From Saprospiraceae bacterium (GTDB taxonomy: Bacteria; Bacteroidota; Bacteroidia; Chitinophagales; Saprospiraceae): DNA of 64,000 bases. Below the pieces are notes generated by a model. That model did not search any database. It was not told where the DNA came from and saw only the letters and a list, made by a program, of their open reading frames with translations. Below, piece after piece: positions 27,001-35,285 of this stretch (the stretch's first letter is position 1; each line of letters begins with the position of its first letter). Where the stretch lies: positions 116,326-180,325 of the forward strand of contig JAJCYH010000018.1 in assembly GCA_029262995.1 (NCBI GenBank). Direction: 5' to 3'. A program made the position numbers and the translations under genes.

Positions 27001-29869
27001 AATTGTAGAAATTGAAGTAAGCCAGTTTTTAAGTCCTGAAATTAGCGCAAGCAAGATCAAAGCTTGTGAAGGAGATATGGTCGTTTTAAATTCAAACAGT
27101 TACTCAGAAATAGTAAATTACTTTTGGTACAAGGGTGTCTCCCCAAATGGTGAATTAATAGATCAAACAGATGGTCCAAGCTTACAATTGACTGCCGAAC
27201 TTGGCACTCAACATTTCTTTGTTGTCGTCGAAGGACAAGGATGTCGATCTAATCCATCCAATACACTAACTCTTGAAGTATTGGAAATACCTAAAGCCAA
27301 TATTACCGAAACATTTATCGTAATCTGTGCAGGAGATGATATCGTATTACAGTCTCAAGATATTATTCCAAAGTACGAATATCAATGGACAGGACCTGAC
27401 AGTTATAATTCAACGGGCGTCTTCCCTGAGGTAATAGAAAATGCTGATCAATCTAATGCAGGACTATATACACTGGTGGTAAAAAACGAAAACTGTTTTT
27501 CAGAACCTGCAATGGTACAGGTAATCATCCTATCTCCTCCACCAAAGCCAATAATTGAAGGACCATCGATTTTCTGTGAAAGAGAAAGAGCAAGTCTTAC
27601 AATTGCAAATATTCAAAGTGGCATAATGTCAAGCTGGTATTTTAATGGTGTCCTTTATACTACTATTAACTCCAATACACTTGTACTCCCTGACATTGAC
27701 TTGACTCTATCTGGTAACTGGACAGTAATCGTTGATGATGGCTTTTGTACTTCGAATATTTCTGATGAATTTGAATTAAATGTAGAATCAATACCCAATA
27801 TAGGTGCAACCAATAATGGGCCAGTTTGCGAAGGAGACAGCATTCAGTTGACAGCAAGCTTTATTCCAAATGCATCTTATGAGTGGGAGGATCCAGAAGG
27901 CAACAGATATTTTACAAGAGAAATAAAACCACTTGCTCTAAGTGGCAATTATTCGGTAACGCTTACAACAGTTAATGGTTGTCAAACAATCGCTAATACT
28001 AATGTTGATGTTGGCTTAAGACCTAGAGTAACCGCATTGAGTAATACTTCATTGGGCTGTATGGAAGCAGGAAATACCTTTCAACTAAACCCAACGGTAT
28101 TTCCTCCAGGTAATTACACATACATTTGGAGTGGTCCAGATAATTTTAACTCTAATCTTACTAATCCCCTAGTTGAAAATATAGACTCCACTAACCTTGG
28201 AATATATCAACTAATCGTTATAGAAAATGAATGTGCCTCTTTTCCAGCACAAACGATCGTAGATTTCACATTACGTCCAGAAGCACCAAACTTACTCGGC
28301 GATACCCTTGTATGTGAATCAGATAACGTCTTTTTATTTATTGAAGAACCTATTGAAAATAATGATGCTATTTGGATATGGTTTACACCTCAAGGTCAAA
28401 TTACCACATCAACACCATTTTTAGAATTAAATAATTTTAATAATGCATTGAGTGGGCAATATTCAGTTTATCAAGAAATAAACAATTGTAGATCTCTAAG
28501 ATCAAATATAATAGACATTGATTTGATCAAAAAAACCAACAGACCCAAAATTAACGGACCAGCCATAGCTTGCCAAGGCTCTCAAATTAATTTATTCGCT
28601 ACTGGAATGGCAGGTGATGTTTTTTCTTGGATTACACCAGCAAATGATACGATCAATAATTCAGATCCTGTATTGGTGCTAGATGATTTAAATCTTACTG
28701 ACTCAGGGAACTATATAGTATTCATCAATAACAACAAGTGCAGATCGGAAAACTCTATTCCCTTTAATTTAGTAGTTATCGAGAATGCAATTATACCTGA
28801 ATTTGTAGATAAGGAAGTAGACGTTTGCCTAGATACTCAAAATGAAATTTCTATTTGTTTGCAAAACACTAATTTAATTTATGATAGTATACAATGGATA
28901 AATATTGTAGATAATTCAATAATAGCGCAAGGAGATGAAAATTGTATTATTCTAGAATTAATTGATTTCGAAAACATTTCAGAACTAGAAATCAAGGCAA
29001 GAGCCTTTAATCAAATATGTAGTTTTGAATCTGATGAGAATATACTTATCAGAATTTTTACTTCAGATCAATCTTCACTAGAAATAACAAATGAACTAGA
29101 GTTTCTATGTAATACTTACTTTATAAATCTTACCCCTGACATTATTCCTAATAATATTTCACCATTATGGTCTTCGCCAGATCCTGAAATATTAATTTTT
29201 AATAAAGACAGTATTTCTGCTTCCTTCAGTAACTTAAGATCTGGCATAAATGAAATTATACTAACCAGCCAAAATGATTTTTGCTCAATGTCCAAATCAG
29301 ATACACTTATTGTATTTGTTTTGGATGAAATAGAAGCTGCTGATGATAATATTACATTGGAATTTGATGACTTAGATTCAATTAATTTTCTAGCAAATGA
29401 TGTCTATTCTGACATTGTCAATACAAGAATTATTTCAAGCCCTCAGTTCGATGTAATTAAAATTGAAAATAACAAAATAGTTATAGACAATTCCGAATTG
29501 CTCTTGGGTCAATATGAAATAGCTTATGAGATTTGTTATATTGAATGTCCTGACATTTGTTCTTCAGCAATAATCTCGTTGCATATTGGTGATAACAACC
29601 AATGCCTTGCAGGAAATATGATTACGCCAAATGACGATGGGTACAATGATATATTTAGAATTCCCTGTCTGGAACAAAATAATTTTCCCGATAATAAATT
29701 GATCATCTTTAATCAATGGGGAGATGAGATTTTCAAGGCTTCCCCTTATCAAAATAATTGGTCAGGAACTTATCAAAAGGTAAAAATACCTGCTGGTACA
29801 TACTATTACTTATTAGATCTTGGCGATGGCTCAAGACCGCTTAACGGATTCATAGTATTGGAAAGATGA
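24026..29869 (+). CDS. Giant type B T9SS surface protein with HYR- and Ig-like repeats
   Basis: A 1947-residue secreted protein. A signal peptide (residues about 5-25) precedes an N-terminal half built of HYR/proprotein-like repeats with phrases such as DTIPPVFTTVPSN, DTLAPTLNF, DTIAPVIPNCPAN, DSFPPKIECPQD and DTLNPVISC. The second half has Ig-like repeats marked by WTGPDNFSS, WTGPDSYNS and WSGPDNFNS followed by SGIYTL- or LGIYQL-type strands. The final region (MITPNDDGYNDIFRI ... IIFNQWGDEIF ... GTYYYLLDL) is a CHU_C, gliding-associated type B sorting domain. The stop overlaps the next gene, a PorP/SprF-OmpA protein, by 4 nt. That arrangement parallels SprB-SprF, so a motility or surface adhesin role is likely. 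Confidence 0.9.
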   Translation: MKYVLVKYIFLLGFIFISLPLMASVNSDTIPPVFTTVPSNLSISCEQNINNRFTNWYNNQAASVADNGEAQVFALISLDSALTELEFSLIDCSSTGYYSLGFFAIDSCGNVSLDTLSAAFIVHDRVRPTIVEEATDNIVFCDENTTDSLSQWVTSAGGAIALDNCDPNPIWINYIWTDSEGGSGFGNIDDTIDFLEIRDSCIWSIDVTFFIEDECGNINNTLASFTVQGDTLSALLHQFPNDTTILCHQTLDTIAPIFIDACEGLLALSYSESNTRSNDSLSCSFYDYTVQRNWFGQDLCGNTVSYQQNITVVDTLAPTLNFESIIAKDCDEDLSIIEDFIDYQDNCAIKNVEFSDVLLMETKCITQFDRTYRLEDFCSNIRNANQQLQVEDFSGPNFTKPPQDRIVKCGISNIELEFQNWINNFGFAEVTDNCNDYTNIVRNQPNLSDSMSIINATAANLNDIRCSQGNPIDNIIFRQDFSFYSYDVCGNVSSSIASFILTDTIAPVIPNCPANQQIFLPEEECDIFSSINLPFAIDPCLSFDDTKWTVNIDDVFIFKDSNESIDFNFDIGTHNIEYVIEDCAGNQNSCIQTLMVLDSFPPKIECPQDINIILPEDSCEAEIQIPEIISFSDNCFGTADFSLTLPEGGAFINYELNESTNSYFSKSFNIEFDNITNEQNFFKPVLIIEYALSIDITSRVVLKSEFQDELFIAEKAPCVRQKHRLVIDENQFEVWSMDGNIKFAVVIEENGGNGLIPCFPENLDGPSDIDDFSFFSITLQYTNINPDFTVSDENDVILSQNISELNLEAGSYSINYETQDFAGNIANCNTSITIQDTLNPVISCVDRTLVLTPETDEFIDIILDDLDIFITDNCNIDRISYFPSDFSCQQINRNVPLVVQAWDEFDNFSFCTANLSVNGAELTPSFIGGLCLADTLKLFANVDNGIDGTFNWTGPDNFSSNERNPIITNIGSANSGIYTLNLTTDKGCPFTGIVEIEVSQFLSPEISASKIKACEGDMVVLNSNSYSEIVNYFWYKGVSPNGELIDQTDGPSLQLTAELGTQHFFVVVEGQGCRSNPSNTLTLEVLEIPKANITETFIVICAGDDIVLQSQDIIPKYEYQWTGPDSYNSTGVFPEVIENADQSNAGLYTLVVKNENCFSEPAMVQVIILSPPPKPIIEGPSIFCERERASLTIANIQSGIMSSWYFNGVLYTTINSNTLVLPDIDLTLSGNWTVIVDDGFCTSNISDEFELNVESIPNIGATNNGPVCEGDSIQLTASFIPNASYEWEDPEGNRYFTREIKPLALSGNYSVTLTTVNGCQTIANTNVDVGLRPRVTALSNTSLGCMEAGNTFQLNPTVFPPGNYTYIWSGPDNFNSNLTNPLVENIDSTNLGIYQLIVIENECASFPAQTIVDFTLRPEAPNLLGDTLVCESDNVFLFIEEPIENNDAIWIWFTPQGQITTSTPFLELNNFNNALSGQYSVYQEINNCRSLRSNIIDIDLIKKTNRPKINGPAIACQGSQINLFATGMAGDVFSWITPANDTINNSDPVLVLDDLNLTDSGNYIVFINNNKCRSENSIPFNLVVIENAIIPEFVDKEVDVCLDTQNEISICLQNTNLIYDSIQWINIVDNSIIAQGDENCIILELIDFENISELEIKARAFNQICSFESDENILIRIFTSDQSSLEITNELEFLCNTYFINLTPDIIPNNISPLWSSPDPEILIFNKDSISASFSNLRSGINEIILTSQNDFCSMSKSDTLIVFVLDEIEAADDNITLEFDDLDSINFLANDVYSDIVNTRIISSPQFDVIKIENNKIVIDNSELLLGQYEIAYEICYIECPDICSSAIISLHIGDNNQCLAGNMITPNDDGYNDIFRIPCLEQNNFPDNKLIIFNQWGDEIFKASPYQNNWSGTYQKVKIPAGTYYYLLDLGDGSRPLNGFIVLER

Positions 29870-31308
29870 CCAGAGCAATATATATATCTGTCTTCTTTTT
29901 ATTTTTCATCATTACCAGTCATGCTCAGCAGCAAGCATTATTTAGTCAATTTGCGTTTAACAAATTACCATATAACCCAGCTACATTAGGTGCACATGAA
30001 CAGGCGAATGTTACTCTTATAAATCGGAATCAATGGTCAGGCCTGCTTGGAGCTCCAAAAACACAAATGTTAAGTTATTCGAGTGCTATGTCAAAGCATA
30101 ACAATGCATGGGGACTACAACTTCAAAGACACACTATTGGGATACAGGAAAGGTTAGAAATGTCAGCTTTTTATGGCATGAAAATTCCTTTTTTACCACA
30201 AGAGTGGAAATGGGGGCTACAATTTTCTGCACGACGCTACCAAATGGATTTTACGGATCCGAACCTAATTGCACTTGACGGGTTTAATCAAGACCCGAAC
30301 ATCGAACAGAGCGTTATATCAACAAGCAATTTTAATTTAGGAGCTGGAATATTATATAGAAATGATAACTTTTTTGCTGGCGTTTCCATTCCTCAAATAC
30401 TAAAAAATAAATTAAATACAGGTAATCTCAATGTGAAAAGTTCGGAAGTTAATCATTTATATATTATGCTTGGCGCAAAATTTGAATTAGGAGAACATTG
30501 GGACTATCAACCAGAATTCTTGTTCAAGTTATCGGAAAATACACCTTACAACTTAGACCTTTTATCCATGTTCAGTTATCAAGAAAATCTTTTTCTAGGC
30601 CTTAATATACGTTCTGGAGGATCTCAAAATGCTATCCTAGAATCTTTTGATTATGTGATGGGGTTTGCGTTTACAGATAAAATATTTGCAGGCCTAAGTT
30701 ATGATATAACTGTTTCAGAATTAAGCGATGTTGAAAATGGTAGTCTGGAACTTTTGCTAAGGTATAAATTTGATAAAAAACCTAGCATCGAAATTGATGA
30801 ACCACTTAATAATTACATAGCTGTTGTAGAAGTATCAAATTCAAGGGATTCACTATCCATTCAAAATAATAATGATAGTAACGTAGTTCTACAAGGAAAA
30901 GAAATAAATAACGCAACAGAGACAGATTTTTCTACAGAAAAATTTCTTTCAGGAGAAAGAATGGAATTAAAAAACATATACTATTCATTTGATTCTTTTA
31001 CAATTGAAAAAGATGCTGCCAATGAACTTGATCTTTTGGTCGAAATTTTAAAAGAAAATACAAAAATAAACATACGTTTAATGTCATATACTGATTCGCA
31101 GGGAGATGAAGAATATAATTTGGAGCTATCCAATAAAAGAGCTTTATCAGCGAAAAAATATCTTGTCCTAAATGGGATAGAAGATAAACGCGTAATCGCT
31201 CTAGGTTTTGGCGAAAGCCAAATTAGAAATCATTGCTCTGAGGGCGTAAAATGTACAGAAGAAGAACACAATTATAATAGAAGAACCGAAGTACAGATCA
31301 TTAACTAA
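29866..31308 (+). CDS. PorP/SprF-family outer-membrane protein fused to OmpA domain
   Basis: Residues 1-20 are a signal peptide ending near SHAQ. Residues about 20-310 match the PorP/SprF family: QALFSQFAFNKLPYNPATLG, then a run of beta-strands expected to form an outer-membrane barrel. Residues about 365-480 are an OmpA-like peptidoglycan-binding domain (YYSFDSF, then LMSYTDSQGDEEYNLELSNKRA cited by ends YTDSQG and LSNKRA, then GFGESQ and NRRTEV). ATGA overlap with the giant type B protein implies coupled synthesis. SprF is needed for surface delivery of SprB in Flavobacterium johnsoniae, so this one likely serves the protein encoded just upstream. The OmpA fusion would also anchor it to peptidoglycan. 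Confidence 0.88.
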   Translation: MTRAIYISVFFLFFIITSHAQQQALFSQFAFNKLPYNPATLGAHEQANVTLINRNQWSGLLGAPKTQMLSYSSAMSKHNNAWGLQLQRHTIGIQERLEMSAFYGMKIPFLPQEWKWGLQFSARRYQMDFTDPNLIALDGFNQDPNIEQSVISTSNFNLGAGILYRNDNFFAGVSIPQILKNKLNTGNLNVKSSEVNHLYIMLGAKFELGEHWDYQPEFLFKLSENTPYNLDLLSMFSYQENLFLGLNIRSGGSQNAILESFDYVMGFAFTDKIFAGLSYDITVSELSDVENGSLELLLRYKFDKKPSIEIDEPLNNYIAVVEVSNSRDSLSIQNNNDSNVVLQGKEINNATETDFSTEKFLSGERMELKNIYYSFDSFTIEKDAANELDLLVEILKENTKINIRLMSYTDSQGDEEYNLELSNKRALSAKKYLVLNGIEDKRVIALGFGESQIRNHCSEGVKCTEEEHNYNRRTEVQIIN

Positions 31309-31351
31309 AAAAAATCAATTATCCTTTTCATTAGTTAAGCTATCATACAAT

Positions 31352-33808
31352 ATGTCTAGAATTGCTATTAGTATTTTATTACTATTTATTGCAAGTCAAA
31401 TGCTTGCCCAAATTACAGGTACCGTAAAAGACAGTCATGGAATGCCTTTGTCCTATGTAAATGTATATGTTAAAAATTCAAGTATCGGTACAACTACGAA
31501 TTTTGATGGATTGTACAAACTGAAATTGAATCCAGGACAACACACAATTGTATATCAATATATAGGATTCCAAACACAAGAAGTTGATATCCAAATAGAG
31601 AAGGAAGAAATCAGAAAAGACATTGTTTTATTCGACATGTCATACACTATGCCTGAAGTAACAATTACGTCTGGAGGTGAGGATCCGGCTTATGCTATTA
31701 TACGAAAAGCTCAAGCAAAGAGAAAATTTCATTTGGAACAAAACAGTGAATATGAATGTGATGCCTATGTAAGAGGATTCAATAAGATTTATAACGCTCC
31801 TGAAAAAATCATGGGCATAGAAGTAGGTGATATGGATGGAGCATTGGACTCTACCAGGCAAGGCGTTGTCTACCTTTCTGAATCAGTTTCAAAATTATAT
31901 GTGTCTGGATCCAAAAGCAAAGAAGTTATGACCTCCTCTAAAATTAGTGGTGATGATCAAGGTTATAGCTTCAATAGTGCCCAAGAAATGGATTTTAATT
32001 TTTATCAAAATACTCTTGACCTTAATAAGAAAATTATTTCACCTATTGCCAGCAATGCATTAAACTTTTATGATTATTTACTTGAAGGTGCTCATGTTGA
32101 CGAAAATGGACAATTGGTCAATAAAATAAAAGTGATTCCCAAAAATGATTATACCCCTTGCTTTTTTGGCCACATTTATATCAATGAAGATTTATGGAAT
32201 ATCAATAGTGTTAAAGTAGGCGTAACCAGTAAAGCAACTCAGTTGGCTTTTATAGACACTCTAAATTTTGAACAAAATTATATCCCATTAGCCAGCGACA
32301 AATGGATGATGCTTTCCAATATAATAGAATTCAGAATGAGTGCTTTTGGTTTTGAAGTTGGCGGAAGCTTTGCTTGTGTGTATTCAAACTATAAACTAGG
32401 ACCAGTTGATGCAAATATTTTTAACAGGGAAATATATGTGGTTAAAGATGGAGCAAATGAAAAATCGGAAATGTTTTGGGATTCCATTCGACCTATCCCC
32501 TTGACGATTGAAGAAGAATTGGATTACATACGAAAAGACAGCATTAGAATTGTAAAAGAAAACCCAGAATACCTTGATTCCATGGACAGAAAAAACAACA
32601 AGCTTGCAGTCACAGATATACTAACTTCTTACTCCCACCAGAATTCAAAAAAAAGATCGAGTTGGTCTATTTCTTCGCCTTTAACCAATATTGATGTAAA
32701 CACCATTCAAGGATGGAATGGTAGTCTTGGCTTTAAATTTAACAAATCTTATAATAAACAACGAACAAGAACCTTAAGTATAAATACAGATGTAAATTAT
32801 TCTACTTCTTCCAAACAGTGGAGACCTCGGATCAGTGCTAATTTTAGATTTAATCGAAAGAATAATCTATCCATCTCTGGTAGTACAGGAAGAAGTATCT
32901 CCCAATTTAATTCGCAAGAACCTATTACCGAAAGGCTCAATGCAATCATGACATTGTTTTTTAGACGAAACTACCTTAAAGCATATGATAAATATTTTGC
33001 ACATCTCAGATTATCACAATACATAGGCTCTCTTTTCTATGGAAGATTTTCTATCGACTACGAAGACAGATCTGCATTAAGCAACAATTATGATGGAAGT
33101 TTATTCTATAAAAACTCTAGAGAGTTTACAAATAATCTGCTAGGCTTTGAAGATCATCAAGCAATTATCCTCAGGACTTCGCTGCGCATAAGATTTGGTG
33201 AAAGACTAGTAAGCTACCCTGATCGTACCTTTAGGATTGGATCACAATGGCCAACACTGTGGTTACATTACAAAAAGGGTATTAATTCTATCGGTGGAAG
33301 TGATGTAAATTATGATCTTCTTCATGCGTCGATTAGAAAACAATATTCCGTTGGTAATCTTGGTACATTCGACTTTTATATTCATGGTGGAACATTCATC
33401 ACGAAACCCGAATTTTTTATTGATGCTTATCATTTTGTTGGGAACCAGACGCATATTGCTTATCCACAAAGCTATATTACCTCATTCCTATTACTACCCT
33501 ATTATGAAAATAGTACTAATAATGACTTTGCACAATTCCATTTTCAACATAACTTTAACGGCTGGTTAACAAATAAACTACCAGGAATACGTAGATTAAA
33601 CCTTCACTTAGTTGGAGGTTACAAATATTTGCTTTTAAATGGTGGCGACTACTCTGAAATATATGTTGGATTGGATAATATAGGATATAAATTTTTTAGA
33701 CTTCTTAGAGTTGATGCAGTATGGTCAAAACAATTTAGTAAAGAAGTTACGGGAGAAGATTCAAATTCTCGATTTGGTGTTGTTGTTGGATTAAAGTTCA
33801 AACTGTAA
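31352..33808 (+). CDS. DUF5686 outer-membrane protein with carboxypeptidase-like N-domain
   Basis: An 818-residue exported protein. After the signal peptide (ending near MLAQ) comes a CarboxypepD_reg-like domain (ITGTVKDSHGMPLSYVNVYV ... YQYIGFQTQEV), as in TonB-dependent receptors. It is followed by the DUF5686 region (DPAYAIIRKAQAKRKFHLEQ, AYVRGFNKI) and a C-terminal half rich in alternating strands ending in aromatic or basic residues, a probable outer-membrane barrel that ends with GLKFKL. There is no TonB plug domain, so it is not a classical receptor. It is 43 nt downstream of the PorP/SprF-OmpA gene and could be in the same transcript. The function is unknown. Confidence 0.85.
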   Translation: MSRIAISILLLFIASQMLAQITGTVKDSHGMPLSYVNVYVKNSSIGTTTNFDGLYKLKLNPGQHTIVYQYIGFQTQEVDIQIEKEEIRKDIVLFDMSYTMPEVTITSGGEDPAYAIIRKAQAKRKFHLEQNSEYECDAYVRGFNKIYNAPEKIMGIEVGDMDGALDSTRQGVVYLSESVSKLYVSGSKSKEVMTSSKISGDDQGYSFNSAQEMDFNFYQNTLDLNKKIISPIASNALNFYDYLLEGAHVDENGQLVNKIKVIPKNDYTPCFFGHIYINEDLWNINSVKVGVTSKATQLAFIDTLNFEQNYIPLASDKWMMLSNIIEFRMSAFGFEVGGSFACVYSNYKLGPVDANIFNREIYVVKDGANEKSEMFWDSIRPIPLTIEEELDYIRKDSIRIVKENPEYLDSMDRKNNKLAVTDILTSYSHQNSKKRSSWSISSPLTNIDVNTIQGWNGSLGFKFNKSYNKQRTRTLSINTDVNYSTSSKQWRPRISANFRFNRKNNLSISGSTGRSISQFNSQEPITERLNAIMTLFFRRNYLKAYDKYFAHLRLSQYIGSLFYGRFSIDYEDRSALSNNYDGSLFYKNSREFTNNLLGFEDHQAIILRTSLRIRFGERLVSYPDRTFRIGSQWPTLWLHYKKGINSIGGSDVNYDLLHASIRKQYSVGNLGTFDFYIHGGTFITKPEFFIDAYHFVGNQTHIAYPQSYITSFLLLPYYENSTNNDFAQFHFQHNFNGWLTNKLPGIRRLNLHLVGGYKYLLLNGGDYSEIYVGLDNIGYKFFRLLRVDAVWSKQFSKEVTGEDSNSRFGVVVGLKFKL

Positions 33809-33850
33809 TATCTGCTTGTAAGCTGTATACATTCAGGCGGATAAATTTGA

Positions 33851-34327
33851 TCAGCTTTCTGGAATTGGAATATTTCTTCTGAAGGCTGTTTCAAATGAAA
33901 TAGTTGTGTTAGTACCTTCTACACCTTTAATCGTTAAGATTTTTTCATAAATGATATCTCTAAGGTGTCGATTGTCTACAGCATATATTTTTACAAGTAG
34001 AGCATATCGACCAGCGATGTTTACACATTCCACAATTTCTGGAATCTTGCTTAATTCTGTTTCAACGGAACGATGGAAATTGGAATTATCCAACATTATA
34101 TGCGTAAATGCAGAAGTCTGATAGCCCAAAATTAAAGGGTCCAACTGTATGCTGGCATTTTTCAATAAGCCTACTTCCTTTAATTTCTTAATCCTTTGGT
34201 GAATTAATGTATTTGAAACCTTTAGCTTTTTAGCCAATTGTAAATAAGGTACACGGGCATCAAATGTCAATTCTTTAAGAATTCTGCGGTCAAATGGGTC
34301 AAGTTGTAAATTATCTTCTTTCATCAT
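33851..34327 (-). CDS. Lrp/AsnC-family transcriptional regulator
   Basis: A 158-residue regulator of normal Lrp/AsnC length. The N-terminal helix-turn-helix is DPFDRRILKELTFDARVPYLQLAKKLKVSNTLIHQRIKKL (cited by its ends DPFDRRIL and QRIKKL). The C-terminal RAM domain contains SAFTHIMLD, PEIVECVNIAGRYALLVKIY and the final EGTNTTISFE strand; RAM domains bind amino acids and mediate octamer assembly. It is divergent from a MarC-family gene, and a palindrome with flanking direct repeats lies 15-59 nt upstream of its start, suggesting autoregulation. The effector amino acid is not known. Confidence 0.93.
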   Translation of the reverse strand: MMKEDNLQLDPFDRRILKELTFDARVPYLQLAKKLKVSNTLIHQRIKKLKEVGLLKNASIQLDPLILGYQTSAFTHIMLDNSNFHRSVETELSKIPEIVECVNIAGRYALLVKIYAVDNRHLRDIIYEKILTIKGVEGTNTTISFETAFRRNIPIPES

Positions 34328-34341
34328 AGATAAAATTAGTT

Positions 34342-34386
34342 ATTATGACTTAATTATATTCAATATAAGTACATTATAACTTAATT
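34342..34386. promoter_or_regulatory. Candidate Lrp/AsnC operator
   Basis: A perfect palindrome TTATATT-C-AATATAA spans 34354-34368. It is flanked by near-identical direct repeats ATTATGACTTAATT (34342-34355) and ATTATAACTTAATT (34373-34386), 31 nt apart, about three helical turns. The position upstream of lrp and between divergent genes fits an autoregulatory site. Confidence 0.5.
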
Positions 34387-34519
34387 TACTGTAATTGACA
34401 AACTATATGAACTAAATAGCACTATTTTTGAGTTATACTAATACTAGTAATTAAAAAAAGAACACGAGCTGATTTTGATTTAAGATCAATTTTATTTAAC
34501 CCAATAAAGACGTTTTGTG

Positions 34520-35080
34520 ATGAGCGCAACAGCAGTACTTTCTGTTACATTGATTTTATTTTCTGTAATTGATATGATAGGCAATGTGCCAATTATTATC
34601 AACATGAAAAAAGATGGTTTAAGGATAAATGCCCAGAAAACAACCATGGTATCTGGTTTAATCATGATTAGCTTTCTGTTTTTTGGAACTGCAATGCTAA
34701 GCCTTTTTGGTATTGATATAACCTCCTTTGCACTAGCAGGATCGTTGGTTATGTTCTTTATAGGACTGGAAATGATACTGGGCATCCGTTTCTTTAAAGA
34801 AGAAACCACAGGCAAAAAATGTGGCAGTATAGTTCCTATAGCCTTTCCTCTATTAGCAGGAGCTGGAACATTGACTACCATCATTTCCCTAAAGGTTCAA
34901 TACGACAGTTTTAGCATTATTCTAGGAATTCTTATCAACATATTGATCATTTACTTCGTTTTAAGATCAACAGACTGGATGGCAAAAAAAATATCCGAAG
35001 ATGTTTCTAGTACATTAAGGAAAGTATTTGGAATCTTGCTTTTAGCTATATCCATTCAAATCATAAAAAACAATCTATAA
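34520..35080 (+). CDS. MarC-family integral membrane protein
   Basis: A 187-residue protein with six hydrophobic helices. SVIDMIGNVPIIINM, the segment GIDITSFALAGSLVMFFIGLEMILG (cited by ends ITSFALAG and GLEMILG) and PIAFPLLAGAGTLTTII are characteristic of the MarC/UPF0056 family, which is now not thought to confer antibiotic resistance directly. A GTG lies three bases before the ATG at 34520; the ATG gives a more usual start. It is divergent from the Lrp-type regulator, which may control it. A strong terminator follows at 35131. The substrate is unknown. Confidence 0.9.
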   Translation: MSATAVLSVTLILFSVIDMIGNVPIIINMKKDGLRINAQKTTMVSGLIMISFLFFGTAMLSLFGIDITSFALAGSLVMFFIGLEMILGIRFFKEETTGKKCGSIVPIAFPLLAGAGTLTTIISLKVQYDSFSIILGILINILIIYFVLRSTDWMAKKISEDVSSTLRKVFGILLLAISIQIIKNNL

Positions 35081-35130
35081 TTGAGTCATTAGTAATGTTT
35101 TTTAATATAGTTGGTTATTTAAATATTGTA

Positions 35131-35161
35131 AAACCCGACCTTCCAGTCGGGTTTTTTTTTA
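35131..35161 (+). terminator. Intrinsic terminator of the MarC-family gene
   Basis: AAACCCGAC (35131-35139) pairs perfectly with GTCGGGTTT (35146-35154) around a 6-nt loop, and a run of T continues to about 35161. This is a textbook rho-independent terminator 50 nt after the stop codon. Confidence 0.92.
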
Positions 35162-35285
35162 TAATTATTCCAATCACTAATTATTTATTCTAAACATTGG
35201 TTATTCATAAGGTCTGATATAATCACTCGTGCGACTCGCTCACCACAGCCTGCACACGAGGTTGGCGAAGGTGAAAGCATGAGAA
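35162..35285. other. Intergenic gap with a GC-rich patch and weak stem
   Basis: The left half is AT-rich spacer. The right half (35225-35281) is clearly more GC-rich than its surroundings. It contains CTCGTG (35226-35231) and CACGAG (35255-35260), able to form a 6-bp stem with a 23-nt loop. It lies just downstream of the converging lpd gene. I see no open reading frame or RNA gene in it. Confidence 0.4.

Noticed and set aside
34492-34884. 130-codon minus-strand frame opposite the MarC-family gene
   Set aside because: It lies mostly antisense to marC; the marC frame has full family motifs.
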